Shown: in pieces, positions 18,421 to 28,398 of the stretch | How the letters are laid out: each line of letters starts with the position of its first letter | How positions within the stretch are numbered: position 1 is the stretch's first letter | Program-made: the position numbers and the translations under genes | Source: Pycnococcus provasolii | Taxonomy: Eukaryota > Chlorophyta > Pseudoscourfieldiophyceae > Pseudoscourfieldiales > Pycnococcaceae | Length of the DNA: 64,000 nt | Direction of reading: 5' to 3' | Assembly (NCBI GenBank): GCA_938743325.2 | Contig: OW568889.1 | Coordinates: forward strand, 124,001-188,000 | The notes under the pieces: model-generated | What the model was told of the DNA's origin: nothing | The model's database searches: none | The model's input: only the letters and a program-made list of their open reading frames with translations

Positions 18421-19731
18421 TTACTGCTGCTTTCGCCGCTTCCACGCCTCCGTTAGGCTCAAGAATGCTGTCGAAGCTGCTACGATGAGGAGCGTGCCGG
18501 CTAGCACAGGCCGGTGCCACAACCAGGCCACGCCGATAGTTGTGAAAGACACTGTGATGGCTATGGTGAAGGCGATCACCGACACGCCCATATTCACGAC
18601 GCCGCTGAATAGCGGGCCGAGAAGCGGTATGAAGTCTGCAAACGACGCGATCCACGTGACGGGCGAAAGAATGCACGATATGGCGAGGAAGACGAGGAAG
18701 GCGCCGAGGCCGCGCAGGAACCACGTGCGCATTGTGTTAGCGCTTACCTCCGCCGCGATCATCTCCGAAGCGCTCACGTACCCAGACTTGACCACCGCCA
18801 CGTCGCTGCGTCCACCCTTCGCTTTCCACGGCATGAGGCTTCCGTCTCGCTGCTGACGAGCAAGGATGCTGTACGTGCCGCCGCTCGGCACGCCCTCGAA
18901 GCTCACCTCCGTCGCTCCCACGCGGGCAACTTCACCTGGCCGGTAGCTCTGGAGGTGCGTCTTTGACGCGTACCACCTCTTCGGCAGGTACGCAATCTTA
19001 GCCGGGCTGGAGGTCAGAGCCACCTCGTCGCCAAGACGCCGCGCAGCCAGCGCCTTGCTGCTGTCCTGACCGTCGTCCAGCGCCGCCAGCGCGTCGGTGT
19101 CGCGCGACGCCCCCTTCGCGTCGAGCGAAATCTCCTGGTACCCGCCAATCTGTCCAACGAGCGAACGAGTCAGCTTGAAACCGTCGCCAATGCGCACGGC
19201 GGCGTCCCAGCTGCTTGCCGTGTATTGCATGTGCGTAGGGTTCTCGTGCCCCTGGGGGTGGTTGAACCGAGTTGAGTCGACGACACTTCCCTTCCACTCC
19301 TGCTTGTACGAGTACGTGACGTCCGTGACCGTTTGGCTACCCTGCTTGTGCTTCGTCTCCTTCTTGTGCTCCACCCACTGCAGCATGGACGCCTTGCGCC
19401 GCATGCGCAGCGCGGGCACGGATAGGCCGAACTCGCCGTCTGTAAGCACCTCTCCCACCGCCTTGCCAGTGAGGTGCACCAGCTTGCCCGCGTCTCCCGC
19501 CTCCGGGCGCTCCGGCTCTCCGAGCTCAACCACCTCTTTCGTCGCCACACTTAGCGTCTCATACCTCTCGACGGAGATTCCCTCGTTCCACCAGAGCAGC
19601 GCGATGGACCCGGCGAACATGAGCAGGCCGAACGCCACGGCGGCGCAGGGGTTGCTTCCCGAACCACCTCGTACTCCCCGGCCGTTTCCTGAAGGCGTGT
19701 ACGAGTACGAGCGCGTCGTGAATGAGTCCAT
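18421..19731 (-). CDS. TMEM43/LUMA-family membrane protein
   Basis: 436 residues from ATG 19731 (MDSFTTRSYSY); the frame is open upstream but that part reads like repeat. An N-terminal membrane segment (AAVAFGLLMFAGSIALLWWNEG, about 30-50) carries the family's LLxWNEG signature; a long lumenal domain follows, including LQWVEHKKETKHKQG and a conserved YKQEWKGSVVDSTRFNHP block. The C-terminus has three to four membrane spans (TWFLRGLGAFLVFLAI, VNMGVSVIAFTIAITVSFTT, LAGTLLIVAASTAFLSL). TMEM43 proteins sit in the inner nuclear membrane/ER; algal function is unknown. Length fits the family (about 400). Convergent with RPN12. Confidence 0.88.
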   Translation of the reverse strand: MDSFTTRSYSYTPSGNGRGVRGGSGSNPCAAVAFGLLMFAGSIALLWWNEGISVERYETLSVATKEVVELGEPERPEAGDAGKLVHLTGKAVGEVLTDGEFGLSVPALRMRRKASMLQWVEHKKETKHKQGSQTVTDVTYSYKQEWKGSVVDSTRFNHPQGHENPTHMQYTASSWDAAVRIGDGFKLTRSLVGQIGGYQEISLDAKGASRDTDALAALDDGQDSSKALAARRLGDEVALTSSPAKIAYLPKRWYASKTHLQSYRPGEVARVGATEVSFEGVPSGGTYSILARQQRDGSLMPWKAKGGRSDVAVVKSGYVSASEMIAAEVSANTMRTWFLRGLGAFLVFLAISCILSPVTWIASFADFIPLLGPLFSGVVNMGVSVIAFTIAITVSFTTIGVAWLWHRPVLAGTLLIVAASTAFLSLTEAWKRRKQQ

Positions 19732-20697
19732 GTTGGCAATGGGAAGGCTGGCTGCCGCACCCGCCTCGAAGGTCTCCGACGAAGGAGTTATCTTGCACAA
19801 ACAACAAGTAGCACGCAAGACACGAGCAAGGCACAAGAGCAGGACGGCAAGGCAAGGCACGGACAGGCACAGGCACAGGCAAGTCGTCGGCGGATGAATG
19901 CGGCGGAACGGTGAAGCTGAATGCGGCAAATGCAAATGGCGGGCCCCGGGCGATTCCAAAAAACCTCGGGTCCATTTTCTGAAATCTGGCTCGGGATCCG
20001 CCGTTGTCCACTATAGACTACACAGTAAATTTTACTTCTTGCTGGTACTTAAGGTCGATTCCATATTTACAAATAGGGAAACATCCCACAGACAGGAGTC
20101 GGCAGAGCCCAAGGCAGCGTCCAAAGTCTCGTCCAAAGATCGTCCACGGCGGAAGGCCGAAGGCAGGACCACCGGCGTACGCCAAGCCGTGTGCACGAAT
20201 GTGTCCAATTGAAGTGAGTCGGCTATCAACGCCGTTTCTGCCAGCATGCGCCATGCGGGCGTGCGTGCCGAGAGGTTAGTTGGATGGTCCGGACGTTGGG
20301 AAACCAAAACCCAAACCGGACCCCAAAGGACAGGCCAGCCATGCACCAAGCAACGGTGTATCCCCCAAGGGTGGGTGAAAGAACAAGGGGGAGTTTGTTT
20401 GGCCGAGGACCGTTTCACCCTCGGCCCCTCCGCCCGTTATTTGTTCGCCATTCCCGGCTCATGCGAAAAACTGAACATGTCACGCCTCCTGCATGTGTTC
20501 GTGAGTGAGTGCCCAGTGGTGGTTCGGAGTAGTCAGTGCAGCTTACTTCTTTTGCAGGCTTGTATGGTACCTTGGCTCCTTTCGTTCATTGATTGGCTCG
20601 CTCATTGATTCGTCCTCATCAATCACTGCACACGTTGGTCGGTTGGTCCTCATCATACCTGATAGATTGGCAGCGCGCAGGCGTTTGTTGATTGGCT
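19732..20697. other. Intergenic region with a possible short minus-strand coding block
   Basis: Mostly promoter-like: CCCGGGCGATTCC and similar near 19945. A minus-strand frame from ATG 20247 to its stop at 20032 (71 codons, LAETALIADSLQLDTFVHTA then AFRRGRSLDETLDAALGSAD) has coding-like composition and may be a small gene or a last exon. No homology recognised. Two ATTGATTGGCTC direct repeats (reverse CCAAT boxes) lie near 20588 and 20685. Confidence 0.35.
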
Positions 20698-20706
20698 CAT
20701 ATAAAA
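20685..20706 (+). promoter_or_regulatory. CCAAT (reverse) and TATA box of the secreted poly-Asp protein gene
   Basis: GATTGGCTC is followed immediately by CATATAAAACAG. Transcription would start about 25-30 bp downstream (about 20728-20735), which makes ATG 20737 leaderless and favours ATG 20761 as the start codon. Confidence 0.55.
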
Positions 20707-20760
20707 CAGTATACCATAATAGTGGTAGTAACGAAGATGATGACGACGAATGTCAGGAAC

Positions 20761-21379
20761 ATGCGATCGATCGTCACGGCGTCATCAGCCGTTCTGGTCG
20801 CTCTGCTTGCTGTCGTCGTAATGCTCAGTGCCGTGAGTGGTGTGAGCGCAGACAGTTCGACGACGACGACTTTGACTTTGACTTTGACGTCGTCTCATAA
20901 GACGACGAAGTACGTTGATGAATATAAATCAGGCTACTACGGTGATGAATACAAATCAGGCTACTATCCCAAGTACAAGTGGTGGGCGCCGTGGACGTTG
21001 AAGTACAGCAGCAACAAGTACAACGACAACAAGTACGACTCTGGATACGACTCTGGATACAGCAAGTACGGCTCTGGATACAGCAAGTACGACTCTAAAT
21101 ATGGAGTTGGGCCGTACTATGGGAAGCAGTACGAGCAGGACGAGCACTACCCGTGCGACACGTTCTACCCCAAGCCGAAGTGGTACTCGCCGTTTACATG
21201 GAAGTATCGCAAGTATGCCAAGTTTGACTACTACTCTGGTCCTTGCGAAGTAAAGAAGGAAGAACACTGTCTTCCCTTCTGGGGAAAAGATCTTCCTCAT
21301 GATGCGAGTGAAGCTACTTGGTACACCGTCACTCACGCTTCTGGTGGTGGTGGGTGCCATGGTGGTGCCAAAAATGGGT

Positions 21380-21465
<86 letters not shown>

Positions 21466-21934
21466 ATGGGTGGTGATGCCAGCACGGGTGGTGATACCCG
21501 TCGTCGTCAGCTTCTCAACCGTCCTAACCCGCGGCCCCTATACGAAACTCAGTACTTCTATGCGAAGTCAGAAGCGCATGGCTTGACGTTCACTCTCACG
21601 AATCACTACTACTACAATGAAAAGTGGGTATGTGCGATTGACGATATCAGCCGCAAGAGTGCAATTTGTACGATGGCTGGACACTTTGGAGGAAGCTATT
21701 CTACACCTGAAAAGTGCATCCTTACGTTTAAAACGCATCAAAAGGGTGGAAAGTGCATTCCACACCACATGGCACTCGACTGTGGGAAGCCACCGTACGT
21801 TGAAACGAGCAAATTCAGCAAGATTGACTACCGTGACATTCCCCACAAGGACATCACAACAACAACAACAACAACAACAGCAGCAGCAACAACAACAACA
21901 ACAACAACAACAGCAGCAGCAACAACAACAACAA

Positions 21935-21965
<31 letters not shown>

Positions 21966-22002
21966 AACAACATCCTCAACACCGCCACCGCCACCGCGAT
22001 GA
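20761..22002 (+). CDS. Secreted Tyr/Lys-rich protein with poly-Asp tract (cell-surface/matrix)
   Basis: 413 residues from ATG 20761 (ATG 20737 is possible but too close to the TATA box). A clean signal peptide (SSAVLVALLAVVVMLSAVSG) is followed by repeats of YKSGYYGDE and YDSGYSKYGSG, paired YPKxKWxxPxTxKY motifs, Cys residues in regular spacing, then 28 consecutive Asp. After the acid tract comes a Cys-containing domain (LTFTLTNHYYYNEKWVC to LTFKTHQKGGKCIPHH) resembling the pherophorin/ hydroxyproline-rich matrix type only loosely, and a Thr/Ala-rich tail ending SSTPPPPPR. An extracellular coat or mineral/metal-binding role is inferred from the signal peptide and polyanion; no family is assigned. 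Confidence 0.75.
21382..21465 (+). repeat. (GAC)28 microsatellite encoding poly-Asp
   Basis: Uninterrupted GAC trinucleotide run of 84 bp, in frame. Pure codon use implies slippage-driven length variation. A second trinucleotide run, (ACA/GCA)n at about 21857-21970, encodes the Thr/Ala tail. Confidence 0.95.
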
Positions 22003-22580
22003 CAAACACGTTTTTTTTTGAAATTTCTTGCAGCCAAGAAAAGAATCACCACAGTTTGTGTTTTCTTTTGTGTGTAATCACCAATCAACTACATCAAAAT
22101 TTCAACTACCTGTACATTCGAATCTTACAAAACTAGTTACACAGCAGGTGTCTCTCTACTAGTACAGTAGAACACACGGTGGTGCATCTCTATCTTGCAC
22201 ATGATGATGCGCAAGAAGCACGAAACACCTGATTTTAATTTTATAACATTGGCGTGTGTGTTTCGAAAGAAAGAAAGTGTTGTGTTAGAAATTTTCCATC
22301 GCATTTATGTATACAATCAAGCATAAAGGATCGTCGTGTTTGTTTGATCGAGGAATCAGAAACAAAATCTGTGAATTTGTCAAGCGCCGGCCACGGCGTA
22401 GTACGCCATCGAGAGGTGGAATGCACCCGCGGATACGTTCACGTTTAATTTGACTCCGTAAACGGAACGACCGACGAATGTAGTGGGTGTCCCTTCGTCT
22501 GCCGCGGCACACGGACGTCATCATTTTCCTCGAAGAAATAAAAAAACAACCTGGGCAAACAAAACAAGTCACGCACCTTC
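22003..22580. other. Intergenic, AT-richer 3' regions of convergent genes
   Basis: 578 bp between the secreted protein stop and the rhodanese-gene stop. It contains AT-rich sequence and short GAAAGAAAG runs. No open frame with coding character, repeat or RNA gene recognised. Confidence 0.5.
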
Positions 22581-23837
22581 CTATTTGCAGGATGCTGGTA
22601 GGGGAGGAATCTCGCTCTCAAAGGTGCAGCCATCAGATTGCGAAGATGATATGCTTGCAGCAAAACCAAGTTTCACCCTCTTCTCCGTGCCTAGCAGCTT
22701 GAGGGCCCACAACGGATTGTCTTCGGCACCAGCGGAAGGCCTTCGACGCTTTCTCTTCTTGCATCTGCTAAGCGCAGCCAGCTGCTTGTCGAGCACATGT
22801 GATGCCTGAGATAGCACTCGCTCCGCCTCCACGTCGCTCCTTAGCTCGACGAATGCGCTGCCGTAAAAACCGCAAGTTGACGGGTCAATCGCCCATAACA
22901 CGCGCTCCACATTCACCGCACCATCGCAGCAGCGCACCACAAATTCACGCAGCGTCGATGCGCGGACGTGCAGTGGCAATTTTCCGAAAAAAATGCGGCG
23001 ATTCGGGGAGAACTTTGTGCCGACGTGACTTGTGCTACCCTGCGTGAATTCCGTCTCCGACTTTGCGGTAGCATCAGTCTCCATTGCTGCTTTTCGCAGA
23101 AATGCTGGCCTCTGCTTGGGAGCCGTGTATCCCTCGGTGCACAGCGGGCATCGCAAAAGACTTCGCGAGCACTTAGGGGCGCAGGCTGGGCAAACTATCA
23201 CTGGTACCTTGCACTCGCGCATCGCGCAGTGAAATTGCCCTCGATACAATGCGTAAGGTCTCGCGCAGACGCAGCATTTTGGCTGTGGTGGCTCCACAGC
23301 TGCCGCAGTTGTCTCACGTCGACTCAACACTTCGCCTGCGATCGCCTCCGCGAGCTGGTCAGATCCCATGGGCTTACCCGCAAGGTCCACCAGGTTGTGA
23401 TTCTCGGGAAGCTGCTCCTGGCGCCTGTCGAATAGGTAGTTCATGCCCGTCCAATAACCGCCGGACGGGAACGTCTTCAGGTACCGCTCGATGCCGCCGC
23501 GAACGTGCGACACTCCCTGAACCTTGAAGCCGTCGTCCTCACTCGTCATCTTATTCAGCAGTGCCGTCGCCCTTTCGCATCGGATTCCTCCCGTGCAGTA
23601 CATGAGAACCTCCTTGCCCTGCAGGTTTTGCTTTGTTTCCTCGGAGTTCAGCCACGCCGCAAACTCGCCGGAGTTTCGCATCCTCGGGTCCACGAGCTGC
23701 GCACCTCCCGGTGGCGGTCTGATGTGCCCCACCGCCGTCTCGTAGGCATTTCTCACGTCGACGACGACGGCGTTCGGGTTCTGTAAGCACTTGTGGTATT
23801 CAGTCGCCTCCAGGTGCGTCCCACCGTACTCAAATGT
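22581..23837 (-). CDS. Rhodanese (TRHO/UPF0176-type)-zinc-RRM fusion, N-terminus missing
   Basis: The frame is open from 23837 to the stop at 22581 (418 codons) but has no in-frame ATG before the rhodanese domain. Blocks in order: GGTHLEATEYHKCLQ and VVVDVRNAYETAVGHI (rhodanese start), active-site loop MYCTGGIRCERATALLNKM, HVRGGIERYLKTFPSGG, a YLFDRR segment, then a Cys-rich zinc module (CCVCARPYALYRGQFHC, CPACAPKC, CPLC) as in TSTD2/TRHO. This is followed by an RNA-recognition motif with RNP2-like RRIFFGKLP and RNP1-like CGFYGSAFVEL and a basic KKRKRRR stretch. TRHO hydroxylates wobble uridine-34 of tRNA. The usual N-terminal domain (about 100 residues) is absent, and only about 95 bp separate this frame from the next gene, leaving no room for it. 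The start is unresolved; a non-ATG start, a tiny exon or truncation are possible. Confidence 0.75.
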   Translation of the reverse strand, partial: TFEYGGTHLEATEYHKCLQNPNAVVVDVRNAYETAVGHIRPPPGGAQLVDPRMRNSGEFAAWLNSEETKQNLQGKEVLMYCTGGIRCERATALLNKMTSEDDGFKVQGVSHVRGGIERYLKTFPSGGYWTGMNYLFDRRQEQLPENHNLVDLAGKPMGSDQLAEAIAGEVLSRRETTAAAVEPPQPKCCVCARPYALYRGQFHCAMRECKVPVIVCPACAPKCSRSLLRCPLCTEGYTAPKQRPAFLRKAAMETDATAKSETEFTQGSTSHVGTKFSPNRRIFFGKLPLHVRASTLREFVVRCCDGAVNVERVLWAIDPSTCGFYGSAFVELRSDVEAERVLSQASHVLDKQLAALSRCKKRKRRRPSAGAEDNPLWALKLLGTEKRVKLGFAASISSSQSDGCTFESEIPPLPASCK

Positions 23838-23932
23838 TTACCACCTGTAGTAGGTTGGCATTGGCTGCTTTTACTTTTGTATGTATATGTATTGCATGAT
23901 TTAGATTTACAGGGTTACAAATTCAAGTAGGA

Positions 23933-26521
23933 TTACGGGTCACGCACGCGCACAGGCAGCGCACTCAGAGGACGCGACAAAGAGCCGACTGCACCGCGAT
24001 TTGAATCGCCGAGCTGGAAACGCACGGTCGCACGGTGCGCAGGAGCAGACTGAGGGCGCTGGCGAAGGTTCGACGCCAGCGTGACGCCCGTGCTTACCGC
24101 GCCTTGTCGCCCAAGCACCTCAGATGCGCGACTAGATGCGCGACTACTCACGACGTCATCGGGACCCGGCTCTGCGAACGGGTTCAACGGGACGGAATAC
24201 TTCGTAGGCTTTGCCACGTTCGCATCGCGGAGCTTGCGCACCTGCTCCTTGGCGAGGTACACGCGATAGCAGTCCTTGCAGACGTACACCAGGTCGTATG
24301 GCTCGTAACCGCACTGGTACGAAGCTGCTCGGTTCGATGGCGCCGCGGAACCACGCAGCGCATGGTCTGGAACCACCCCGTCGTTCTCCTTGCTGCCGTG
24401 CCCGCGAAGCACACATGCGCTCTGCCGAGCGCGCGTCGGGTGCGGCAGTAGCGGCGTGTGAGGACTCGGCTCGCGCTTCACACGTCGGCTCAGTGAGTTT
24501 GGCCGGAACGGGCCGCCGGCGGGTGACAGGTACTGAATTCCTTGCCCCGCGACGCACTTGCGGAATGTCACAACGAAGCGATCCGTCAGCGCCACGGCCT
24601 TGAAGTTCAGCTCCAGCGCCTCCTCTAGCGTTGTCTGGTGGTCGGGTGCATACGGCACCCACGTCACTCCGTCGTCAGCCTGCCAGAACCATACAGGCTC
24701 GGTGCCGATGGAGCAGCCGGTAGCGCGGTCCTGCGCAATCATCCGATACGGCACGTGCCCACCAGTGCCCGTGGCTGACGCGGCAATCGAGGTGACGTCC
24801 GGGCTCACATTCTCCGTCAAATAGTTCGTTCGGACCGTCGACGCCGACAGCGGCCGCGCTCTTGGCGCGAGAACGGGCGCACTCGAGGTGGCGAATGGGT
24901 CGGTGTAGCTTTGGCGCAAGTCCTCAGACGTCGTTCCCACACCACCCACAGTGACCGTCTGCGACCTGTATTCGCGACGCTCAGCCTCGTCCACGGCAGA
25001 GGATGACGAGGTTGTGCTTCGCGGTGACTGCGCTCGAAACTCTGCGCGCACCTGCCTTTGCCGCATCATTTTGTCGAAGCCTTTCATGCCCTCGCTGCCA
25101 AGTGCGTACATTCGTGCGCGAAGTTCATCAAAAGCCTCGTGGCAGCTCAGTGAGCCGCAGTAGTCACCCTTGCATCCGCGTCCGAGCCCCTTCGAGCGTG
25201 CGGGGAGCTTCGCCGACTTTGGTCGAGCCTTGCCTTTGTTGTTCGCAGCGACGGCGAGGTCTGGTGCCTGCGCTGGATTCGAGGTTGCAGCTCTCGACGA
25301 CGACGCTGATTGTTTTGACCGCAACGCCGAAGGCGCGGAGATGGGTCTGCCTGGCGCGGATGCTGGCACGTCTGACACCTTGGCCGCCTTGATGCTGACG
25401 AGGTACCACGTACCCTCGTAGTCTTTGACAAAATCGCCGACGAGGTGCGACACGAAGCGCGGCGGCTGTCCAGTTTGGCTAGGTCTGAGAAGCATGGAGT
25501 CTGCGTAGGCTGCAACTTGGCGAAGGGCATCTATAGGTTCGTCGCAGACGCTCTCCACTCCTCGGATGGTATCGATGGCGGTCGTTCCGTGCGCGTACTT
25601 CGTCGTCAGCCAGCAGCACATATTGGCAACATTTGTGCCAACGTCAACCTTCGTTGTTGGGGATGGCACACGGTCCTTGAGCGACGTGAAGGTGGTACCG
25701 CTGACGCGCCCATCTCTTCCCCAGCACACTCGCGTTACTGACGCGCGTCGTCCCGGTCCTGGCACGTACGCCTGAACGCAGTACGACTCGCCCGTTGACG
25801 AGGCTTGCACGTAGCTGATCACATCGCTGAGCGAGCACGCCCTGGCATCCGCGGAGTAGTTTCCGGACATCATCTTGATGACAGCCAGTGGCGGCAGCGG
25901 CGGCGGCTTTTCGCCGCTCTCCTTCTTGTCGAAGAGCCCGTGCTTTTCGCAGTGCCTGAGAAACCTGCCGCCGCTCGCTTTTTCCAGCAGTGCCTCGACG
26001 TCGTCCTTAGAAATCTCCGTCTGGCACTTGACAGTGTTTGCGTCTCTGGTGTCCGTGAAGAAGGCTGTCGACGTGAAGCCGTCGCACACGATCGTGAGCG
26101 GTATGGTGACACCTCTGAGGACGGGCGGGCCACCACTTTTAAGGGAAGGAGAGCGTTTGTTGTGTAGCGACGTTGACGAGCCTCCTCTGCACTCTTCTCT
26201 TTCCATGGACGACTTCCACGACAGAAGAACATCTTCGGGAAGGGCGAGTCGGCTTAAACACTTGAAGTTTCGTCCTAATAAGACCAGCGAGGCATTATCC
26301 TGCCAAGTCAACGAGGAGTAGTCCACCTTTGACAGTAACGAGGAGTACAGGCGCTGACGAGACAAATCTTGACGAACACCTGATGATACACCAACCTCAC
26401 CATTACCATTACCACCACCATTACCAACCTCACCACCACCACCAGCTGCACCCTCACCATTACCAGCAGGCCCCCCTTTTAAGTTCCTTGAAGACAACAA
26501 CTTCCTTGAATTCATCTTCAT
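23933..26521 (-). CDS. Large protein with WWE-like domain and RPxSA motifs, possibly basal body/flagellar
   Basis: 862 residues from ATG 26521 (a second Met follows two codons on). The N-terminus is Gly/Asn-rich, then a conserved-looking domain about 80-390 (SLTWQDNASLVLLG, CDGFTSTAFFTDTRDANTV, VGTNVANMCCWLTTKYAHG, LVGDFVKDYEGTWYLVSIKA). The middle carries repeated RPxSA-type motifs (RPISAPS, RPKSAK, RPLSAS, RPQSAPA, RPLSAL), frequent in algal and animal ciliary proteins. A WWE-like fold is suggested by VWFWQADDGVTWVPYAPDH then FVVTFRK. Near the end CVCKDC-like YVCKDCYRVYLAKEQVRKLR may bind zinc with an upstream Cys. A ciliary/basal-body role is an inference from the motif style. Confidence 0.65.
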   Translation of the reverse strand: MKMNSRKLLSSRNLKGGPAGNGEGAAGGGGEVGNGGGNGNGEVGVSSGVRQDLSRQRLYSSLLSKVDYSSLTWQDNASLVLLGRNFKCLSRLALPEDVLLSWKSSMEREECRGGSSTSLHNKRSPSLKSGGPPVLRGVTIPLTIVCDGFTSTAFFTDTRDANTVKCQTEISKDDVEALLEKASGGRFLRHCEKHGLFDKKESGEKPPPLPPLAVIKMMSGNYSADARACSLSDVISYVQASSTGESYCVQAYVPGPGRRASVTRVCWGRDGRVSGTTFTSLKDRVPSPTTKVDVGTNVANMCCWLTTKYAHGTTAIDTIRGVESVCDEPIDALRQVAAYADSMLLRPSQTGQPPRFVSHLVGDFVKDYEGTWYLVSIKAAKVSDVPASAPGRPISAPSALRSKQSASSSRAATSNPAQAPDLAVAANNKGKARPKSAKLPARSKGLGRGCKGDYCGSLSCHEAFDELRARMYALGSEGMKGFDKMMRQRQVRAEFRAQSPRSTTSSSSAVDEAERREYRSQTVTVGGVGTTSEDLRQSYTDPFATSSAPVLAPRARPLSASTVRTNYLTENVSPDVTSIAASATGTGGHVPYRMIAQDRATGCSIGTEPVWFWQADDGVTWVPYAPDHQTTLEEALELNFKAVALTDRFVVTFRKCVAGQGIQYLSPAGGPFRPNSLSRRVKREPSPHTPLLPHPTRARQSACVLRGHGSKENDGVVPDHALRGSAAPSNRAASYQCGYEPYDLVYVCKDCYRVYLAKEQVRKLRDANVAKPTKYSVPLNPFAEPGPDDVVSSRASSRASEVLGRQGAVSTGVTLASNLRQRPQSAPAHRATVRFQLGDSNRGAVGSLSRPLSALPVRVRDP

Positions 26522-27097
26522 GGATCCAGTGAGAGATGAGGAAGATGACAAGTGTAAGTGGGATACCAATGATTGTTTTTTAAAAAAAAGAGCGAAACGA
26601 ACACGAACACGAACACGAAAATCCCGGGACAGGTCACAGGCCGTCTTAAGGTAAGGAGGGGTCTTAAGGTAGGGCGAGGAAGACTTATTACCCCCGGGGG
26701 GGATTTGGTCAAACCCCGAGTAAAAAGTTGAGGGCAACGTTTGGGTGGGCCCCAGGGGGAAGGATGCGCAACGCAAACTCGCAAAGGGGGAATCCCACTC
26801 GTTTGTTTCCCACTCGTTTCCCTCTCGGCCTGCGGTTTCCTGGACTTACTTCCTACGGGGCAGTACTGGGAACCCCCCTGCCTATCCCGTCCTTTGGATT
26901 GGGTACGACTGTGCGACGATTTGAGAAGTAGTAACTGCAACTAGTCTTACACGAGATGTGTAATTACAGGTGGGGGCGCCCAACGATGAACGGATCGTTG
27001 GCAGGAGGTTGTCGTCGCGGTCGACTTCTCCATTTCCCCATGCCTGGCAGGAACGGCAAAGCCGAGCGTGCCAGACACAGAGAGGGAGAACCAGCTG
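26522..27097. other. Divergent promoter region, WWE-like gene and B3-Tudor gene
   Basis: 576 bp between diverging starts. Contains CACCACCACCATTACC-type simple repeats (26400-26465 extend into the gene), direct repeats of GTCTTAAGGTAGGG near 26640-26675, a CCCCCGGGGGGG palindrome near 26693, and CTCGTTTCCC tandem copies near 26800. No coding character seen. Confidence 0.45.
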
Positions 27098-28332
27098 ATG
27101 CAGCGGAACGCGCAAAAGATGGCCGAGCTGGGAATCTTCGTGGCGAGCCGGTCACTCGCCGCCGCGGCTTCGCCGCCGCCCCGGGTACATCCGACGAAAC
27201 AGCCTAGCAGGCGACAAGCGGGACCGGCGGACGTGACGCCGGCGCGGTCGTCGTCTCGCGTGCGCAACAAACCGGCGCCCGTCTACTTCCTACCCGAATC
27301 CTTCGAGGAGGAAGAGCGGGCCGAGAAGCGGGCACGGGCGAGGAAGGGCACAGGCGTGAGCTACAACCGCAGTACGTCTTGGCCGCCACAAGCTGACGCG
27401 CGCGCGGCAGCGGAGGCGGCGGCCAAGACGATGAACGCCCTCGACAACCCAAGCTTCTGTAAAATCATGCTGCCAAGCATGGTCGCCGGCGGCTTCTGGA
27501 TGGAGGCGCCTCAGGGGCTGCCAGCTCACATGCCCCACGGCGCGATAGCGTCCAAGCATTCTTCCTCGTGCGCCATCCAGACGTGCCGCACTCCGAGCGC
27601 GAGAACGTGGACGACGAGGATCCGCCCGAGTCCCTCTCGCCCTCCGATCCCGCAGACGAGTGGCGCGTGGTGTGGCTTGTGCGGAAAGGCGACGGGAAGA
27701 TATCCGGGGGTGGCTTCAGCGGGGGTTGGCGCGGGTTCGCCATCGACCTGAAGCTCGCCGTCGGCGACGCGGTCGTCTTTGAAGTGCTGCCGGGGCGCCG
27801 CAACGGCATGCTGGCCGTGCAGGCGCGGGTGCACCGAGCGAGGGATCCCGGTTCCATTAGGCCCTCCTCGGAGATGCTGCCCAGCGCCGGCGACAACGAC
27901 GAGCCCGCCGGCGAGGACTACGGCTACACCACGGCCGCGATCGAGTCGCGTGGCGGAGGCAAGCGGCGCAAGATCAGCGAGGCCGAGCTGCTCCTGCGCG
28001 AAACCGGCTCGATATTCGCGAGCGGGGTGGACCAAGGAGCCGCGACGGACGAGGAGGAGGAGGAGGAGGAGGGCGGGAAGGAGGCGAAAGCGCATGGCGA
28101 GAAAGTCAAGAAAGCCCTCGTTGGGGCGAAGCTGGCCACGCCCAGCGCGGGTGGCGGCGATACGGGCCGGGCGCTGGTCGGCCGCCGGGTCGGTAAGGTG
28201 TTCGAAGGGGAGATGTACGGAGGAACGGTGGCGGCGTTTGACGCCAAGGTGCGCTGGTACAGGGTTGACTACGACGACGGGGACGTGGAGGAAGTGTCCA
28301 TCAGCGAGCTGCGCGCTATCCTACTACAGTAG
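27098..28332 (+). CDS. Plant-type B3 DNA-binding domain plus Tudor-like domain protein, split over two frames
   Basis: From ATG 27098 the first frame encodes a basic linker (SSSRVRNKPAPVYFLPESFE) and the first half of a B3 domain (NPSFCKIMLPSMVAGGFWME then GLPAHMP). Around 27536-27545 the coding character moves to the next frame, which continues the B3 domain (DSVQAFFLVRHPDVPHSE, DEWRVVWLVRKGDGKISGGG, FSGGWRGFAIDLKLAVGDAV) and ends with a Tudor-like domain (GRRVGKVFEGEMYGG, RWYRVDYDDGDVEEVSISEL) at 28332. B3 proteins are plant-lineage transcription factors; Tudor domains read methylated histones. No splice sites fit the junction. A single-base indel (sequence error or mutation) is likeliest; programmed frameshifting is possible. 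A serine/acidic linker separates the domains. Confidence 0.72.
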
Positions 28333-28398
28333 TCATGTAGTTCAATTGTTTTTTCAAAGGAATAATAATAACGATTTTTAAAATCTATTTCACCTCAA

